Below, piece by piece: positions 26,316 to 35,021 of a stretch of 64,000 nucleotides of DNA (within the stretch, counting starts at the first letter, position 1; every line of letters begins with the position of its first letter). The position numbers were made by a program, and so were the translations under genes. The DNA is from Flavobacterium sp. (GTDB taxonomy: Bacteria > Bacteroidota > Bacteroidia > Flavobacteriales > Flavobacteriaceae), in contig NZ_JAHEBT010000052.1 of assembly GCF_024642105.1 (NCBI RefSeq), positions 186,001 through 250,000 on the forward strand. Reading direction: 5' to 3'. The notes under the pieces were generated by a model. The model did no database searches. It was given only the letters and a program-made list of their open reading frames with translations, and had not been told where the DNA came from.

Positions 26316-29270
26316 TTAAAATGTTACGTTAAGTCCTACCGAAAAAGATCTCGCTTTTGGATATGATAAATAATCAATACCTGCTGAAGGAATACCATTT
26401 AAAGATTTATTTGTATCAACCTCTGGATCAAAACCAGAATATTTAGTGATTACAAATAAGTTAGATCCATTTACATAAAAACGAGCTGTTTTCATTTTCA
26501 ATCTTTCTAAAATTGACCCTTTGATTGTGTAACCTAAAGTTAATTGACCTAGTCTAAGGAAATCTCCTTTTTCAAGATATTTAGTAGAAGGAGTATTTGC
26601 ATCAGTATTCGATTGAGCAGAATAAGCTACTTCAGGCGTAACATTTTTACCACCTAATTGATTTTGGTAGAATAACGCTACGTTAGTATTGTTAAACAAA
26701 TAATTTCCAAAATTACCGTACATTGAAGTAGAGAAATCAAAATCTTTGTAAGCTACGCTTGTAGAGAAACCAACTGTCATTTTTGGCAAAGGTTGTTTAT
26801 CTAACATTGAAGTAGCACCACCATTGGCATATAACGATTTACCATTGGCATCATAACCTGTAAATTCAGGTAAATAATAAGTATACAAAGGATATCCATC
26901 TTGAATTCTTTGAACATAAGCATCAGTTAAACCTTGACCATCAATACGTCCTACATTATAAATGTTAGAAGCTCCTAAGTTTTCTACTGTATTAGACAAG
27001 AAAGCTACGTTTCCAGAAACATCCCATGATAAGTCTTGAGTATCTATAACTTTATAATTTAAAGCAACCTCAACTCCTTTATTAATTAAATTTGCTGGTA
27101 AATTAACATACTTGATACCTTGTGGAGAAGGTTGACCTGATGTAGACGGAATTCCCACAATTAAATCAGTCGTGTTTTTATTAAAATAATCCACAGATCC
27201 TGATAATTTATTTTTTAACAATGTAAAATCAGCACCTACACCATAAGAAGTAGTCGTTTCCCAAGTCAATTGAGAGTTGGCATTATTTACAATAGTAAAT
27301 TTATCTGGTCCATTGTATTCAATAATACTAACTGAAGAATTTCTTGGAAACTCAGTATTACCAGTTTTACCAATATTAGTTCTTAATTTCAAATCGTTAA
27401 CCAATCCGTCTTTACCTTCAACTAATTTGTAAGCCAAACCTAAAGATGGGAAATTTCCATATTTTTTTCCCTCAGCTGCTTTAGATGAACCATCACGACG
27501 TACAGTAAGATCTAAATTCAATTTATTGTAAAAAGACATAGAAGCTCTTGCAAAAACCGATTGCATTTCAGAAAGCCCTTTGTATGAATTTGTTCTAGTT
27601 TCTGTAGGAATTCCTCCTTCCATATTTTCTAACAAATTAGTTTGAGTAGGAGCAAATCCTTTTGCAGATACAAAAGTTCCATTTGAAGCATAATTATAAT
27701 AAGAATATCCAAGAATCGCATTCAAATTAATGTTTTTAGTAAGATCTTTAGTGTAAGTTAAATTATGTTCAATCGTCTTATTAACTCTTTGATCTTCAGC
27801 TACAACTGCCTGCCCTCTATATTCTACTAAATTTGAAGGATTTACTGCTCTAGCAAAATCTTGAATATTTAAACTAGGTGAAGCTTGTTGTTTTACTACT
27901 GAATTTGAAGTTTCAAAACCTACAACCATTGTATATTTCAAATTATTGGTTAATTTCACATTTGTAGTTAAACTTCCTAAAAATTTAGACAAATCTCCTT
28001 TGTTCGAATAATCATTCAATAAATGAACAGGATTTATATAATCCCCACTTACACGAACATAAGAACCATCAACATTTTGTACATTTCTTGTAGGATTCCA
28101 GTACAAAGCCGAACTTAAAACATCCCCAATATATCCTGTATTATTAGTTGTCAAAGCTCTTTGATCTTTAACATTAGAATACGAAATACGAGTTTCTAAT
28201 TTAACTCTACTATCTAAAAATTCATTAGAATTAAACAATGTAGCAGTGTACTTATCCAAACCTGTATTTCTTATAATACCATCTGTATTAGCCATACCTA
28301 AAGAGATTCTCGTATTCGATTTATCTGTTCCACTTGAATATGACAAATCATGATTTAAAGTACTTCCTGTTTGTAATACTTGTTTTTTCCAATCATAAGA
28401 ACCACCAAAATTTTTGTCAGCTGGAGTAAGTTTGATAAATTCATCTGTTGACAATACATCAAATTTAGATGCAAAAGAAGAGGTCGTATAAGATGAAGAA
28501 TAAGTTAATTCTGGCTCTTTTGATTTACCTTTTTTAGTTGTAATAATGATTACACCATTGGCTCCACGAGCACCATAAATAGCTGTAGAAGAAGCATCTT
28601 TCAAAATAGACATACTTTCGATATCATTTTGATTAATGAAACTTAACGGATCTTTAGCAGATGAATTACCATTACCTAAACTCGCACCACCAGAAGTTAC
28701 ATCACCACCTGCCAACGGCACACCGTCGACTACAATAAGCGGACCATTCCCAGAACGCAAAGTTCCATTACCACGAATTCTGATAGAATTTGAAGCACCT
28801 GGCTCTCCATTTGAAGAGGTAACTTGAACACCAGCAACCTTACCTTGTAAAAGAGAAGCTGGATTCACCGCAGCAACGTTATCAAATTTCTTAGACGAAA
28901 TTTGATCAACCGCACCTGTTGCATCTTTTTTCTTCACAGAACCGTAACCGATAACGACTACTTCTTTTAATTCTGCTGAATCTTCTTTTAAAGTAACATT
29001 TACATTACTTCTTCCTGCTACATTTACTTCTTGTGTTTTAAGACCAATGTAACTAAAAACTAAAACTGCGTTTGAGCCAACATTTTTGATAGTAAATTTA
29101 CCATCGAAATCTGTTTGTGCTCCTTTTGTCGTTCCTTTAACTAATACAGAAGCCCCTGGAAGAGGTCCGCTAGCATCGGATACGGTACCTGACACATCTT
29201 GCGAATATGTCAAACTTGTACATAGCATGGTTAAGAAAACCATCAAGCCTTTAAGTAGACTATTTTTCAT
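26316..29270 (-). CDS. SusC/RagA-family TonB-dependent outer-membrane transporter
   Basis: A 984-residue TonB-dependent receptor. After a signal peptide ending SLTYSQ comes a carboxypeptidase-like regulatory domain (about residues 25-105, GTVSDASGPLPGASVLVKGT). The TonB box region ELKEVVVIGYG and a plug follow (about 110-230, with IYGARGANGVIIITTKKG). The rest is a 22-strand barrel ending in GLNVTF. No anti-sigma-interacting N-terminal extension is seen, so control by an ECF sigma/anti-sigma pair is unlikely. LacI-type operators upstream at 29362-29395 indicate the regulator instead. It imports oligosaccharides captured by the adjacent SusD using TonB energy. Confidence 0.95.
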   Translation of the reverse strand: MKNSLLKGLMVFLTMLCTSLTYSQDVSGTVSDASGPLPGASVLVKGTTKGAQTDFDGKFTIKNVGSNAVLVFSYIGLKTQEVNVAGRSNVNVTLKEDSAELKEVVVIGYGSVKKKDATGAVDQISSKKFDNVAAVNPASLLQGKVAGVQVTSSNGEPGASNSIRIRGNGTLRSGNGPLIVVDGVPLAGGDVTSGGASLGNGNSSAKDPLSFINQNDIESMSILKDASSTAIYGARGANGVIIITTKKGKSKEPELTYSSSYTTSSFASKFDVLSTDEFIKLTPADKNFGGSYDWKKQVLQTGSTLNHDLSYSSGTDKSNTRISLGMANTDGIIRNTGLDKYTATLFNSNEFLDSRVKLETRISYSNVKDQRALTTNNTGYIGDVLSSALYWNPTRNVQNVDGSYVRVSGDYINPVHLLNDYSNKGDLSKFLGSLTTNVKLTNNLKYTMVVGFETSNSVVKQQASPSLNIQDFARAVNPSNLVEYRGQAVVAEDQRVNKTIEHNLTYTKDLTKNINLNAILGYSYYNYASNGTFVSAKGFAPTQTNLLENMEGGIPTETRTNSYKGLSEMQSVFARASMSFYNKLNLDLTVRRDGSSKAAEGKKYGNFPSLGLAYKLVEGKDGLVNDLKLRTNIGKTGNTEFPRNSSVSIIEYNGPDKFTIVNNANSQLTWETTTSYGVGADFTLLKNKLSGSVDYFNKNTTDLIVGIPSTSGQPSPQGIKYVNLPANLINKGVEVALNYKVIDTQDLSWDVSGNVAFLSNTVENLGASNIYNVGRIDGQGLTDAYVQRIQDGYPLYTYYLPEFTGYDANGKSLYANGGATSMLDKQPLPKMTVGFSTSVAYKDFDFSTSMYGNFGNYLFNNTNVALFYQNQLGGKNVTPEVAYSAQSNTDANTPSTKYLEKGDFLRLGQLTLGYTIKGSILERLKMKTARFYVNGSNLFVITKYSGFDPEVDTNKSLNGIPSAGIDYLSYPKARSFSVGLNVTF

Positions 29271-29318
29271 ACGTAATAAATAAGTTGGTTAATAAATGGT
29301 TTGTTTTAAATATTGATT

Positions 29319-29326
29319 CAAACATA
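29319..29326 (-). promoter_or_regulatory. -7 promoter element for susC
   Basis: The minus strand reads TATGTTTG, a full match to TAnnTTTG, about 49 bases before the susC ATG. A -33 TTG is not evident, which fits a promoter that depends on an activator. Confidence 0.65.
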
Positions 29327-29361
29327 CTATTAATTTTATGAAAATATTAAGAAAAAGTAAA

Positions 29362-29395
29362 CTATATCGTTTTCGGTACATCGAAAACGTTTTCG
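29362..29395 (-). promoter_or_regulatory. Tandem LacI-type operators upstream of susC
   Basis: The distal site is the 16-bp perfect palindrome TCGAAAACGTTTTCGA (29381-29396, core 29382-29395). The proximal site (29362-29375) has one intact half, CGTTTTCG, and a degenerate other half, matching 11 of 14 positions. Centres are 20 bp apart. They lie 42.5 and 62.5 bp upstream of the -7 element. The 363 bases between susC and the alpha-galactosidase gene otherwise hold only AT-rich sequence and a terminator. Confidence 0.8.
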
Positions 29396-29573
29396 ATTTA
29401 AAAATTGATACTGTAAAAAAATAAGTGAAAAAATAATTTATATGTAAAAAAAATACGGTAAAAAAACACATATTCTATATTTTAATCTACTACATTGAAA
29501 AAACGATGAATTATCCCTAAGATAAGACCTCAATATCAAATTATATTGCGAATTATTTAAAATTTGATCCAAA

Positions 29574-29614
29574 AACAAAAGCTTCCAGTCTATAAAAGAA
29601 CGGAAGCTTTTGTT
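29574..29614 (-). terminator. Terminator after the alpha-galactosidase gene
   Basis: A 13-bp perfect stem AACAAAAGCTTCC/GGAAGCTTTTGTT with a 15-base loop, T-rich on the minus strand after the stem. It separates the alpha-galactosidase transcript from the susC promoter region. Confidence 0.82.
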
Positions 29615-29633
29615 ACTAAAAAATGAAGATTTA

Positions 29634-31853
29634 CTATTTTAGCTCGGTAACCTCTAGAACAACACTTGTTCTTTTTAAATTCACATCGGGATTATATCCT
29701 GCCTTCATTAAAAAGTCCCCGGAATAAACTACCGATTTCAACGTAGATTCTATCTCAGGATATAAATTGATTTCTTTTACCACATATTTTTTATTCGAGT
29801 CCAAACCATTAAACACTACTGGTCTTTTGGTTGCCGTAAGATTAAATCTGTTATTGACTAAATAATTAAAAACCACCGCTCTGGTTTTATCTTTATTTAC
29901 ATACATCAAAGATGCGATATCATTTTCGTACGGATTTACTAAGCGATATTGATCTCCATGCCAAACTATATCCTTAAACGAATGATAATTTGAAATCGCT
30001 TGTTTACAAAACTGTCTGTCCTTTTCGCTCAAATGATTGGTAACAATATCAAACCCTAATTTCCCCATACTAGCAACATCAACTCTGAACTTCAAAGGCT
30101 GTTTCCCCCAATCAGTCACGTGATTATCTGTAGTGATAGAAGGAAAGAAATACGAATAATTCCATTGCATAAAAATTCGTTCTAAAGGTTCTGTATCATC
30201 ACTCGGCCAAAACTCAGTGAAATATTTCAAAAATTCATATTCCCCTCTACCACCTCCGCCAGAACACAACATCATAGGCACTTTTGGGTATTTAGCACGA
30301 ATACGCTCTAACACTTTATACAGTCCTTTAATATAATCGACATACAAATTAGATTGTGGCAATCCTTTTTTATTCAAATAAGCTGAATAAGCATTATAAA
30401 TAACCGCATTACAATCCCATTTGATAAAAGCCAATTCTGGATTTTTCACAAATAGATTATCTACGATTCCAAAAACAAAATCCTGTACTTCTGGATTGGA
30501 TAAATCCAACACCAATTGGTTTCTGTAATAAATTTCAGGACGCTCCGGTTGACGAATTACCCAATCTTGATGTTTTTCGTACAATTCACTTCTAGGGTTT
30601 ACCATTTCTGGCTCAATCCAGATTCCGAATTTCACTCCTTCTTTTTTAGCTTCTTTTACTAAATAGCCTAACCCATGAGGCAATTTCTTTTTGTTTTCTT
30701 GCCAATCTCCTAAACCAGCATCATCATTATTACGAGGATATTTATTTCCAAACCAACCATCATCTAGAAGAAATAAATCTACACCAATATCTTTAGCTCC
30801 TTTAAACAAGCCTGAGATTTTATTCTCATCAAAATCAAAATAAGTAGCTTCCCAATTATTTAATAAAGTCAATCGCTCTCCTTCTCCATCTAGAACTCTA
30901 TATTTTCTTGCCCAATTCTGTAAATTTCTACTTGCCTCTCCCGTTCCATTAGTAGATAAAGTATAAATTAATGAAGGAGTCTTGAACGTTTCGTTTGGCA
31001 CCAAAGCATATTCTGATGCATACGGATTTATTCCAGTAATCAAACGAAGATTTTTATGCGAATCTATTTCAAAATCCAATTTAAAATTACCACTCCAAGC
31101 CAATTGACCTAACAATACCGTCCCTTGATTCTCTGAAGCAGGTTTTCCAAAAGAAACTATAAAATTTGGGGTCTGTAACAGCATTGCTCTAGTTCCTAAT
31201 TTAGAATCAATTGTTCTAATGCCTTGTTCTAATTTCGTTTCAATAGGCTGCATTTCTTTTAAATACTCTCCTTGAAAACTGGTTAAATAGAAATCTTTGT
31301 TTGAAAAGTACAAATTGGCAGAAGCAAACTTTTGCAACAAGACTGCTTTTTTCTCTTTGTGTCTAATTTCTGTCCATTGTTCAATCAGATTTTCTTTTGA
31401 CCAAACTTTATAACACAAAGTCACCTCAAAAGGATAAACAGGATCTTTCAAAACAATACTTGTAAGAGAAGTATTGGCATCAATTTGTTCTTTTTTGTGA
31501 CTGCTGTATTTCAACTCTAACGAAGGATTCCCATCCGCATGTTTGACCTGAATAGCGGGTTCTGATAAATTCCAAGTTCCTGCCGGAGTGTAAGCCGAAT
31601 TATAAATTCCTGAATTATTTTCATCATAATTCGTAGTAGCCCCAACCGCTTCTAATTCGCTTTGATTTTGTATTGGTTTACCAAAGTATATTGTTCTTAA
31701 TCGATTCAAATGATCCGTCTGCAACAAAATCATGTGATTTTCAGAAGCAATGGGAATAGTCACTTTTTGAGCACTCAACTGTATCGAGGTAATTAATAGG
31801 CTTACAATAAAAAATACTTTTTTATTATAAAGATTTAGAAGATTTAGATTCAT
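29634..31853 (-). CDS. Alpha-galactosidase, glycoside hydrolase family 36, exported
   Basis: A 739-residue secreted enzyme. The signal peptide (FFIVSLLITSIQLSAQ) precedes a beta-sandwich N-domain and a TIM barrel with the GH36 signatures LFLLDDGWFG, then FIKWDCN with the predicted nucleophile at about D480, and FWPSDDTEPLERI with the acid/base at about D552. It removes terminal alpha-galactose from raffinose, stachyose or melibiose, leaving sucrose from raffinose. I start at ATG 31853. A frame from 31898 would add 15 residues that overlap the promoter element. It is transcribed divergently from the GH32 operon, and one LacI-type operator lies midway. No galactokinase is in the window, so galactose must be handled elsewhere. 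Confidence 0.92.
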   Translation of the reverse strand: MNLNLLNLYNKKVFFIVSLLITSIQLSAQKVTIPIASENHMILLQTDHLNRLRTIYFGKPIQNQSELEAVGATTNYDENNSGIYNSAYTPAGTWNLSEPAIQVKHADGNPSLELKYSSHKKEQIDANTSLTSIVLKDPVYPFEVTLCYKVWSKENLIEQWTEIRHKEKKAVLLQKFASANLYFSNKDFYLTSFQGEYLKEMQPIETKLEQGIRTIDSKLGTRAMLLQTPNFIVSFGKPASENQGTVLLGQLAWSGNFKLDFEIDSHKNLRLITGINPYASEYALVPNETFKTPSLIYTLSTNGTGEASRNLQNWARKYRVLDGEGERLTLLNNWEATYFDFDENKISGLFKGAKDIGVDLFLLDDGWFGNKYPRNNDDAGLGDWQENKKKLPHGLGYLVKEAKKEGVKFGIWIEPEMVNPRSELYEKHQDWVIRQPERPEIYYRNQLVLDLSNPEVQDFVFGIVDNLFVKNPELAFIKWDCNAVIYNAYSAYLNKKGLPQSNLYVDYIKGLYKVLERIRAKYPKVPMMLCSGGGGRGEYEFLKYFTEFWPSDDTEPLERIFMQWNYSYFFPSITTDNHVTDWGKQPLKFRVDVASMGKLGFDIVTNHLSEKDRQFCKQAISNYHSFKDIVWHGDQYRLVNPYENDIASLMYVNKDKTRAVVFNYLVNNRFNLTATKRPVVFNGLDSNKKYVVKEINLYPEIESTLKSVVYSGDFLMKAGYNPDVNLKRTSVVLEVTELK

Positions 31854-31895
31854 ATTTTTATTTAAATTGGTTTGACAATAGACATTTACAACTTT

Positions 31896-31903
31896 CAAAC
31901 ATA
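31896..31903 (-). promoter_or_regulatory. -7 promoter element for the alpha-galactosidase gene
   Basis: The minus strand reads TATGTTTG, identical to the susC element and a full TAnnTTTG match, about 43 bases before the ATG. Its distance to the shared operator centre is 63.5 bp. Confidence 0.65.
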
Positions 31904-31959
31904 ATACATAAAATTGTAATACTATTTACAAAGACATTTAAAACTACTAAATACAACAT

Positions 31960-31973
31960 CGACAACGATTTCG
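31960..31973. promoter_or_regulatory. LacI-type operator shared by the divergent alpha-galactosidase and GH32 promoters
   Basis: CGACAACGATTTCG matches the palindrome CGAAAACGTTTTCG at 12 of 14 positions with the same central ACG core. Its centre (31966.5) is 63.5 bp from the -7 element of the minus-strand gene and 62.5 bp from a -7-like element of the plus-strand gene. A single bound regulator could serve both directions. Confidence 0.65.
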
Positions 31974-32028
31974 GAAAAATTCTATATCATTATCAATATT
32001 CCAAAGCTGACTATTCATAAAAGAATAC

Positions 32029-32036
32029 TATTTTTA
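32029..32036 (+). promoter_or_regulatory. Possible -7 element for the GH32 operon
   Basis: TATTTTTA matches TAnnTTTG at seven of eight positions, 17 bases before the ATG. Alone it would be weak in such AT-rich DNA. The exact 62.5-bp spacing to the operator centre, as at susC and GPH, is the reason to list it. Confidence 0.4.
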
Positions 32037-32053
32037 ACAGCCAAAAAAACCAG

Positions 32054-33640
32054 ATGAAATACCTATGGACTCAAATAATAGCCGTTAGCTTGTTCATAAG
32101 CACTCTATTCACATTAAATTGCGTAGCGCAAGAAAAGAATAGCGTTTTGATTTCGTCTAAAGAAACTATCACTGTTGACTCTACTCAATATTATAAAGAA
32201 CCTTTTAGACCACAATTTCATTTTTCGCCTGAAAAAAAATGGATGAACGACCCTAACGGGATGTTGTACTACAAAGGAACCTACCATTTATTTTACCAAT
32301 ACTATCCTGCAGACATTGTTTGGGGACCCATGCATTGGGGACACTCAATAAGCGCTGATTTAATTCATTGGCAACACAAAAAAATCGCCTTATTTCCAGA
32401 TCAATTAGGCTACATATTTTCAGGTAGTGCTGTAATGGATGTGAACAACACTTCTGGACTTGGCACCAAAGAAAACCCTCCAATGATTGCTGTTTTCACT
32501 TACCACAATATGGAGTTTGAAAAGGCAGGTAAAATTAACACGCAAACCCAAGGTTTGGCTTACAGTTTAGACGAAGGGGAAACTTGGAAAAAATACGAGG
32601 CCAACCCAATTATCAATAATACAACTTTACGTGATTTTAGAGACCCTAAAGTATTTTGGAACGAAGATGCCAAAACTTGGAACTTAGTTTTAGTTGCGGG
32701 AGATCGTGCTCAATTCTATACTTCCAACAACTTACTCCATTGGAAACTAGAAAGTGAATTTGGACAAAAGAATGGCGCACACGGAGGCGTTTGGGAATGC
32801 CCTGATATATTTAAACTGAAAGTAAACGGAACTCAAGAAGAAAAATGGGTGCTTTTAGTAAGTATCAATCCAGGAGCGCCCAATGGTGGTTCGGCGACAC
32901 AATATTTTATTGGCGATTTTGATGGAAAAACGTTTACAACTGCGCAAAAAGAAACCAAATGGGTGGATTACGGCACCGATAATTACGCAGGCGTCACTTA
33001 CAACGATACACCCAAGGGTGAACGTGTATTTTTAGGCTGGATGAGTAACTGGAATTATGCTCGAAATACGCCAACAACCAATTGGAGAAGCGCAATGACC
33101 TTAGCTAGAACGCTTTCTCTTTCAACAATCAACGGAGATTATGTACTACAAAGCAAACCTGTTGAACAGTTCAAAAAGCAATTAACTACAGAATTCTCAA
33201 AAGAAGAAATCAATATTAAAAAAGGAAGCGGAAAAACTTTTGCTTACCCTAAATTGAATCAATCTCAAATTCAATTCAATGCCAAAAACAAAAATCTAAA
33301 ATTGATTTTTTCAAATGAGGTTAAGGATACCCTTATCTTAAACTATGATGCCAAAAAACAAACTTTTGTAATTGACAGACGCCATTCGGGTAAAGTGAAT
33401 TTCGAGAAAAGTTTTGGAGAAAAAATACACACTAGACCTACTCCAAATTTAATTTCGAAAACTATTGATTTTCAAATTATCTTGGATTGGTCTTCGATTG
33501 AGATTTTCTTAAACGAAGGAGTTTATACTTTTACTGATCAAATTTTTCCAAACCAACCTTACACTAAATTAACCATTGAGTCTACTGAAAATCAAGAAAT
33601 TAAAAATATCGTTTTCCAATCTGTAAAAGGAATTTGGTAA
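32054..33640 (+). CDS. GH32 beta-fructosidase (invertase/levanase/inulinase type), exported
   Basis: A 528-residue glycoside hydrolase with an N-terminal export signal ending near NCVAQ. The five-bladed propeller carries the three GH32 catalytic motifs: WMNDPNG with nucleophile D66, FRDP with D197, and ECPD with acid/base E248. A C-terminal beta-sandwich follows. It hydrolyses terminal beta-D-fructofuranosides: sucrose, raffinose or short fructans. It heads a five-gene plus-strand operon with a hexose transporter, fructokinase, VOC protein and GH13 enzyme, so glucose and fructose released in the periplasm can be taken up and phosphorylated. Which fructan it prefers cannot be told from sequence. 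A lipoprotein anchor at Cys23 is possible, but the lipobox is poor. Confidence 0.94.
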   Translation: MKYLWTQIIAVSLFISTLFTLNCVAQEKNSVLISSKETITVDSTQYYKEPFRPQFHFSPEKKWMNDPNGMLYYKGTYHLFYQYYPADIVWGPMHWGHSISADLIHWQHKKIALFPDQLGYIFSGSAVMDVNNTSGLGTKENPPMIAVFTYHNMEFEKAGKINTQTQGLAYSLDEGETWKKYEANPIINNTTLRDFRDPKVFWNEDAKTWNLVLVAGDRAQFYTSNNLLHWKLESEFGQKNGAHGGVWECPDIFKLKVNGTQEEKWVLLVSINPGAPNGGSATQYFIGDFDGKTFTTAQKETKWVDYGTDNYAGVTYNDTPKGERVFLGWMSNWNYARNTPTTNWRSAMTLARTLSLSTINGDYVLQSKPVEQFKKQLTTEFSKEEINIKKGSGKTFAYPKLNQSQIQFNAKNKNLKLIFSNEVKDTLILNYDAKKQTFVIDRRHSGKVNFEKSFGEKIHTRPTPNLISKTIDFQIILDWSSIEIFLNEGVYTFTDQIFPNQPYTKLTIESTENQEIKNIVFQSVKGIW

Positions 33641-33690
33641 AATAGTATCTTTCCAACTCAAAATTAACTAAACCACAAAAACTAAAAAAA

Positions 33691-35016
33691 ATGAATAACA
33701 AAAAAATTCTCTACTGGTCCATTGTAGTAGCCTTGGCAGGATTCTTATTCGGTTTCGACACCGTTGTAATTTCAGGTGCTGACAAACAATTGCAACAATT
33801 ATGGGGTTCTTCCGATTTATACCACGGTTTAGTGGTGATGTCATCCGCTTTATGGGGAACCGTAATTGGGGCGATATTTGGTTCTTATCCAACTAATATT
33901 TTAGGGAGAAAAAAGACGTTAATTATCATCGGACTTTTATTTTTCATTTCTGCATTAGGAACCGCTTTTGCCACGGATTCCATCATTTTCTCAATTTTTA
34001 GATTCCTTGGCGGAATTGGAATAGGTGCCTCAACCATTGCAGCACCAACCTATGTATCTGAAATTGCACCGGCCAAAGACCGTGGAAAATTAGTGGCTTT
34101 GTACCAATTCAATATCGTTTTTGGAATTCTTATTGCCTTCACTTCTAATTTTTACTTACAAGATATTGGCGAAAATTCTTGGCGTTGGATGCTTGGAATT
34201 CAGGCTTTTCCAGCTTTTATTTACACCTTATTGGTTTTTGGTATTCCAGAAAGTCCGCGTTGGATTTTTGAATACAAAAAAGATAGAGCACAAGCTATTT
34301 CAATTTTAAAACAAATCAACACTGACGCGCAAGTAGAAGAAGAAATTGCCGCTATTGAAAACGAGACCGCTCACGAAGGTAAAAATGAATCCATTTTTAT
34401 GAAAAAATACAGGAAGCCTTTATTATTGGCATTTTTCATTGCCTTTTTCAATCAGCTATCTGGAATTAATGCGTTTTTATATTATGCACCGCGTATTTTT
34501 GAATTGGCCGGATTAGAAAAATCGGCTTCTTTCTTAAGCAGTATCGGGATTGGAGTAATCAATTTATTGTTTACTATGATTGGTATTTCATTAATCGATA
34601 AATACGGCCGAAAAACCTTGATGTATTTGGGTTCTGTTGGCTATATTATTTCGTTAGGATTAGTAACGACTGCCTTTTTTTACGAATGGAAAGGCATGGC
34701 AGTGCCGCTATTTTTCTTCTTATTCATCGCCTCTCACGCCATTGGTCAAGGAGCGGTAATCTGGGTATTTATTTCAGAATTATTCCCTAATAAATTAAGA
34801 GCTGCAGGAACTTCTTTTGGGACTTCTGTTCACTGGGTTTTAGCTGCTTTAATCCCATCGTTTATTCCGTTTTTATTCAAAGAAATTGGCACTACAACTG
34901 TATTTGCTATTTTCTGCATTATGATGGTGTTCCAATTGCTTTGGGTTTTCTTCAAAATGCCTGAAACTAAAGGAAGAACGTTAGAAGAATTATCTGAAAG
35001 TTTATCTAAAAATTAA
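33691..35016 (+). CDS. Sugar porter (SP) family MFS hexose symporter
   Basis: A 441-residue, twelve-helix transporter of the XylE/GLUT-like sugar porter family. Diagnostic motifs are FGFDTVVISGA in helix 1, LGRKKTL after helix 2, PESPRWIF after helix 6, DKYGRKTL after helix 8, and PETKGRTLEEL at the C-terminus. It should import glucose and/or fructose with protons across the inner membrane. It lies 50 bases after the GH32 gene and 5 before the fructokinase, so the operon forms an extracellular-hydrolysis, uptake and phosphorylation line. It is unrelated in subfamily to the GPH transporter at 14254-15555, which probably handles intact disaccharide. Confidence 0.92.
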   Translation: MNNKKILYWSIVVALAGFLFGFDTVVISGADKQLQQLWGSSDLYHGLVVMSSALWGTVIGAIFGSYPTNILGRKKTLIIIGLLFFISALGTAFATDSIIFSIFRFLGGIGIGASTIAAPTYVSEIAPAKDRGKLVALYQFNIVFGILIAFTSNFYLQDIGENSWRWMLGIQAFPAFIYTLLVFGIPESPRWIFEYKKDRAQAISILKQINTDAQVEEEIAAIENETAHEGKNESIFMKKYRKPLLLAFFIAFFNQLSGINAFLYYAPRIFELAGLEKSASFLSSIGIGVINLLFTMIGISLIDKYGRKTLMYLGSVGYIISLGLVTTAFFYEWKGMAVPLFFFLFIASHAIGQGAVIWVFISELFPNKLRAAGTSFGTSVHWVLAALIPSFIPFLFKEIGTTTVFAIFCIMMVFQLLWVFFKMPETKGRTLEELSESLSKN

Positions 35017-35021
35017 TAACT

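Noticed and set aside
29289..29471. Small minus-strand frame between susC and the alpha-galactosidase
   Set aside because: It is AT-rich, Phe/Tyr/Lys-laden, covers the operators and promoter and has no conserved look.
31854..31898. Longer alpha-galactosidase frame from 31898
   Set aside because: The extra 15 residues overlap the TATGTTTG promoter element and precede a normal signal peptide at ATG 31853.
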